DNA of 64,000 nucleotides from Desulfocapsa sp. (lineage in GTDB: Bacteria; Desulfobacterota; Desulfobulbia; Desulfobulbales; Desulfocapsaceae): assembly GCA_022712895.1 (NCBI GenBank), contig JAFLJS010000055.1, forward strand, positions 48,628-112,627, read 5' to 3'. This document shows, one piece after another, positions 63,105 to 64,000 of this stretch. The notes under the pieces are model-generated. The model ran no database searches. It saw nothing but the letters and a program-made list of their open reading frames with translations, and had not been told where the DNA came from. Every line of letters starts with the position of its first letter. The stretch's first letter is position 1. The translations under genes were made by a program, and so were the position numbers.

Positions 63105-63356
63105 TTAACGAAGAACTGAATCAATCAGTTTTCCAAGAATTAGATCTACTGATCCAAGATACGCTGAGGCTAAAATAGAGAACACAATGACAATTCCGGT
63201 CAAACTCATGGTTGTCTTCCTGTCGGGCCAGACAATTTTTGTGAATTCGATCTTAACTTCGTCAACAAACTTTTTAATTTCAGCAGGCGAGAAGGCAGAT
63301 TTCTTTTCTTCTGCAATCTGCTTATTTTTGCTGCCGCTTTTTGTCTTTTTTGCCAT
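63105..63356 (-). CDS. secE: Protein translocase SecE
   Basis: FVDEVKIEFTKIVWPDRKTTMSLTGIVIVF. Confidence 0.95.
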   Translation of the reverse strand: MAKKTKSGSKNKQIAEEKKSAFSPAEIKKFVDEVKIEFTKIVWPDRKTTMSLTGIVIVFSILASAYLGSVDLILGKLIDSVLR

Positions 63357-63417
63357 GTTCGTCAACCATTTCTGCTAAGAGTTAAACACGTTCTGTCGTA
63401 ATATCCACAAACACAAA

Positions 63418-63494
63418 TGGCAGGCCAGGAGGGAGTCGAACCCCCAAGATACGGATTTGGAGTCCGGCGCTCTACCAATTAGAGCTACTGGCCT
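63418..63494 (-). tRNA. tRNA-Trp (anticodon CCA)
   Basis: AGGCCAGTAGCTCTAATTGGTAGAGCGCCGGACTCCAAATCCGTATCTTGGGGGTTCGACTCCCTCCTGGCCTGCCA. Confidence 0.97.
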
Positions 63495-63501
63495 ACAGAA
63501 A

Positions 63502-63651
63502 CTATTTCGTTTCTTTATGCGGTGTATGTGTTCTGCAGAATGGGCAGTACTTTTTTAGCTCCAATTTTCCTGGAGTATTTCTTTTGTTTTTTGTAGTGGT
63601 GTAGTTACGGTTTTTGCAAGTACCACACGCAAGGGTTACAATTTCTCTCAT
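63502..63651 (-). CDS. rpmG: Ribosomal protein L33
   Basis: [49 protein letters not shown]; absent from ORF track because short. Confidence 0.97.
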   Translation of the reverse strand: MREIVTLACGTCKNRNYTTTKNKRNTPGKLELKKYCPFCRTHTPHKETK

Positions 63652-63668
63652 GATAATTCCTAATAGCA

Positions 63669-63704
63669 AAAACACCCCTCTAGCTTACGCCGGAGAAGTG
63701 TTTT
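63669..63704 (-). terminator. Intrinsic terminator between tuf copy 2 and rpmG
   Basis: AAAACACTTCTC/GAGGGGTGTTTT 12-bp stem with two wobbles, then T tract. Confidence 0.85.
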
Positions 63705-63715
63705 GATATGGTTAT

Positions 63716-64000
63716 TTATTCGCTAATCTCACTAATTACGCCAGCACCAACAGTACGTCCACCTTCGCGAATTGCAAAACGAAGACCAACATCCATGGCA
63801 ATTGGAGTAATAAGCTCAGCATCAACATGCAGGTTATCACCGGGCATTACCATCTCTACACCTTCTGGAAGAGTGATAACTCCGGTCACATCTGTTGTTC
63901 TGAAGTAGAACTGGGGACGATATCCGTTGAAGAATGGAGTGTGACGTCCACCCTCATCTTTTCCAAGGATATAGCACTCAGCTTTAAATTTTGTGTGCGG
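63716..64000 (-). CDS. tuf: Elongation factor Tu (copy 2), C-terminal part; continues beyond window
   Basis: Almost identical to the 3' end of tuf copy 1; ends EISE*. Confidence 0.97.
   Translation of the reverse strand, partial: PHTKFKAECYILGKDEGGRHTPFFNGYRPQFYFRTTDVTGVITLPEGVEMVMPGDNLHVDAELITPIAMDVGLRFAIREGGRTVGAGVISEISE

Noticed and set aside
1-64000. CRISPR array, prophage, integron or intact transposase
   Set aside because: No regularly spaced direct repeats, cas, phage structural, integrase or transposase genes were found.

Overview
This 64 kb window is a bacterial chromosome segment, probably Desulfobacterota/Desulfobulbales-like (inferred from gene content and protein style; no search was possible). 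Nearly all genes lie on the minus strand. From high to low coordinate it contains: a second tuf (cut by the window end), rpmG, tRNA-Trp, secE-nusG-rplKAJL-rpoBC, the str/S10/spc/alpha ribosomal superoperon ending at rplQ, the rpsB-tsf-pyrH-frr-uppS-cdsA-dxr-rseP-tsaB-ispG-proS run, and an RSH-family gene. The 0-17 kb part is more accessory: three receiver-domain signalling genes beside a decayed histidine kinase, a GlgC/GlgD-like pair, a DHH phosphoesterase, a RACo-like ASKHA protein, a plus-strand crcB-lptG operon carrying a two-gene BcrA-like ATPase/Cys-rich partner module, a ferredoxin-nitroreductase, an Lpp-like lipoprotein, FKBP, and a Phd-like antitoxin next to a zinc-ribbon/Smr protein. 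No rRNA, CRISPR, prophage or intact transposase was seen. The most unusual signal is a family of dispersed ~80-100 nt double-hairpin elements (four clear copies, one degraded). Their primary sequence differs while base pairing is retained, and two copies sit inside essential ribosomal operons. A cluster of perfect overlapping palindromes lies upstream of the REC/HD-GYP gene.
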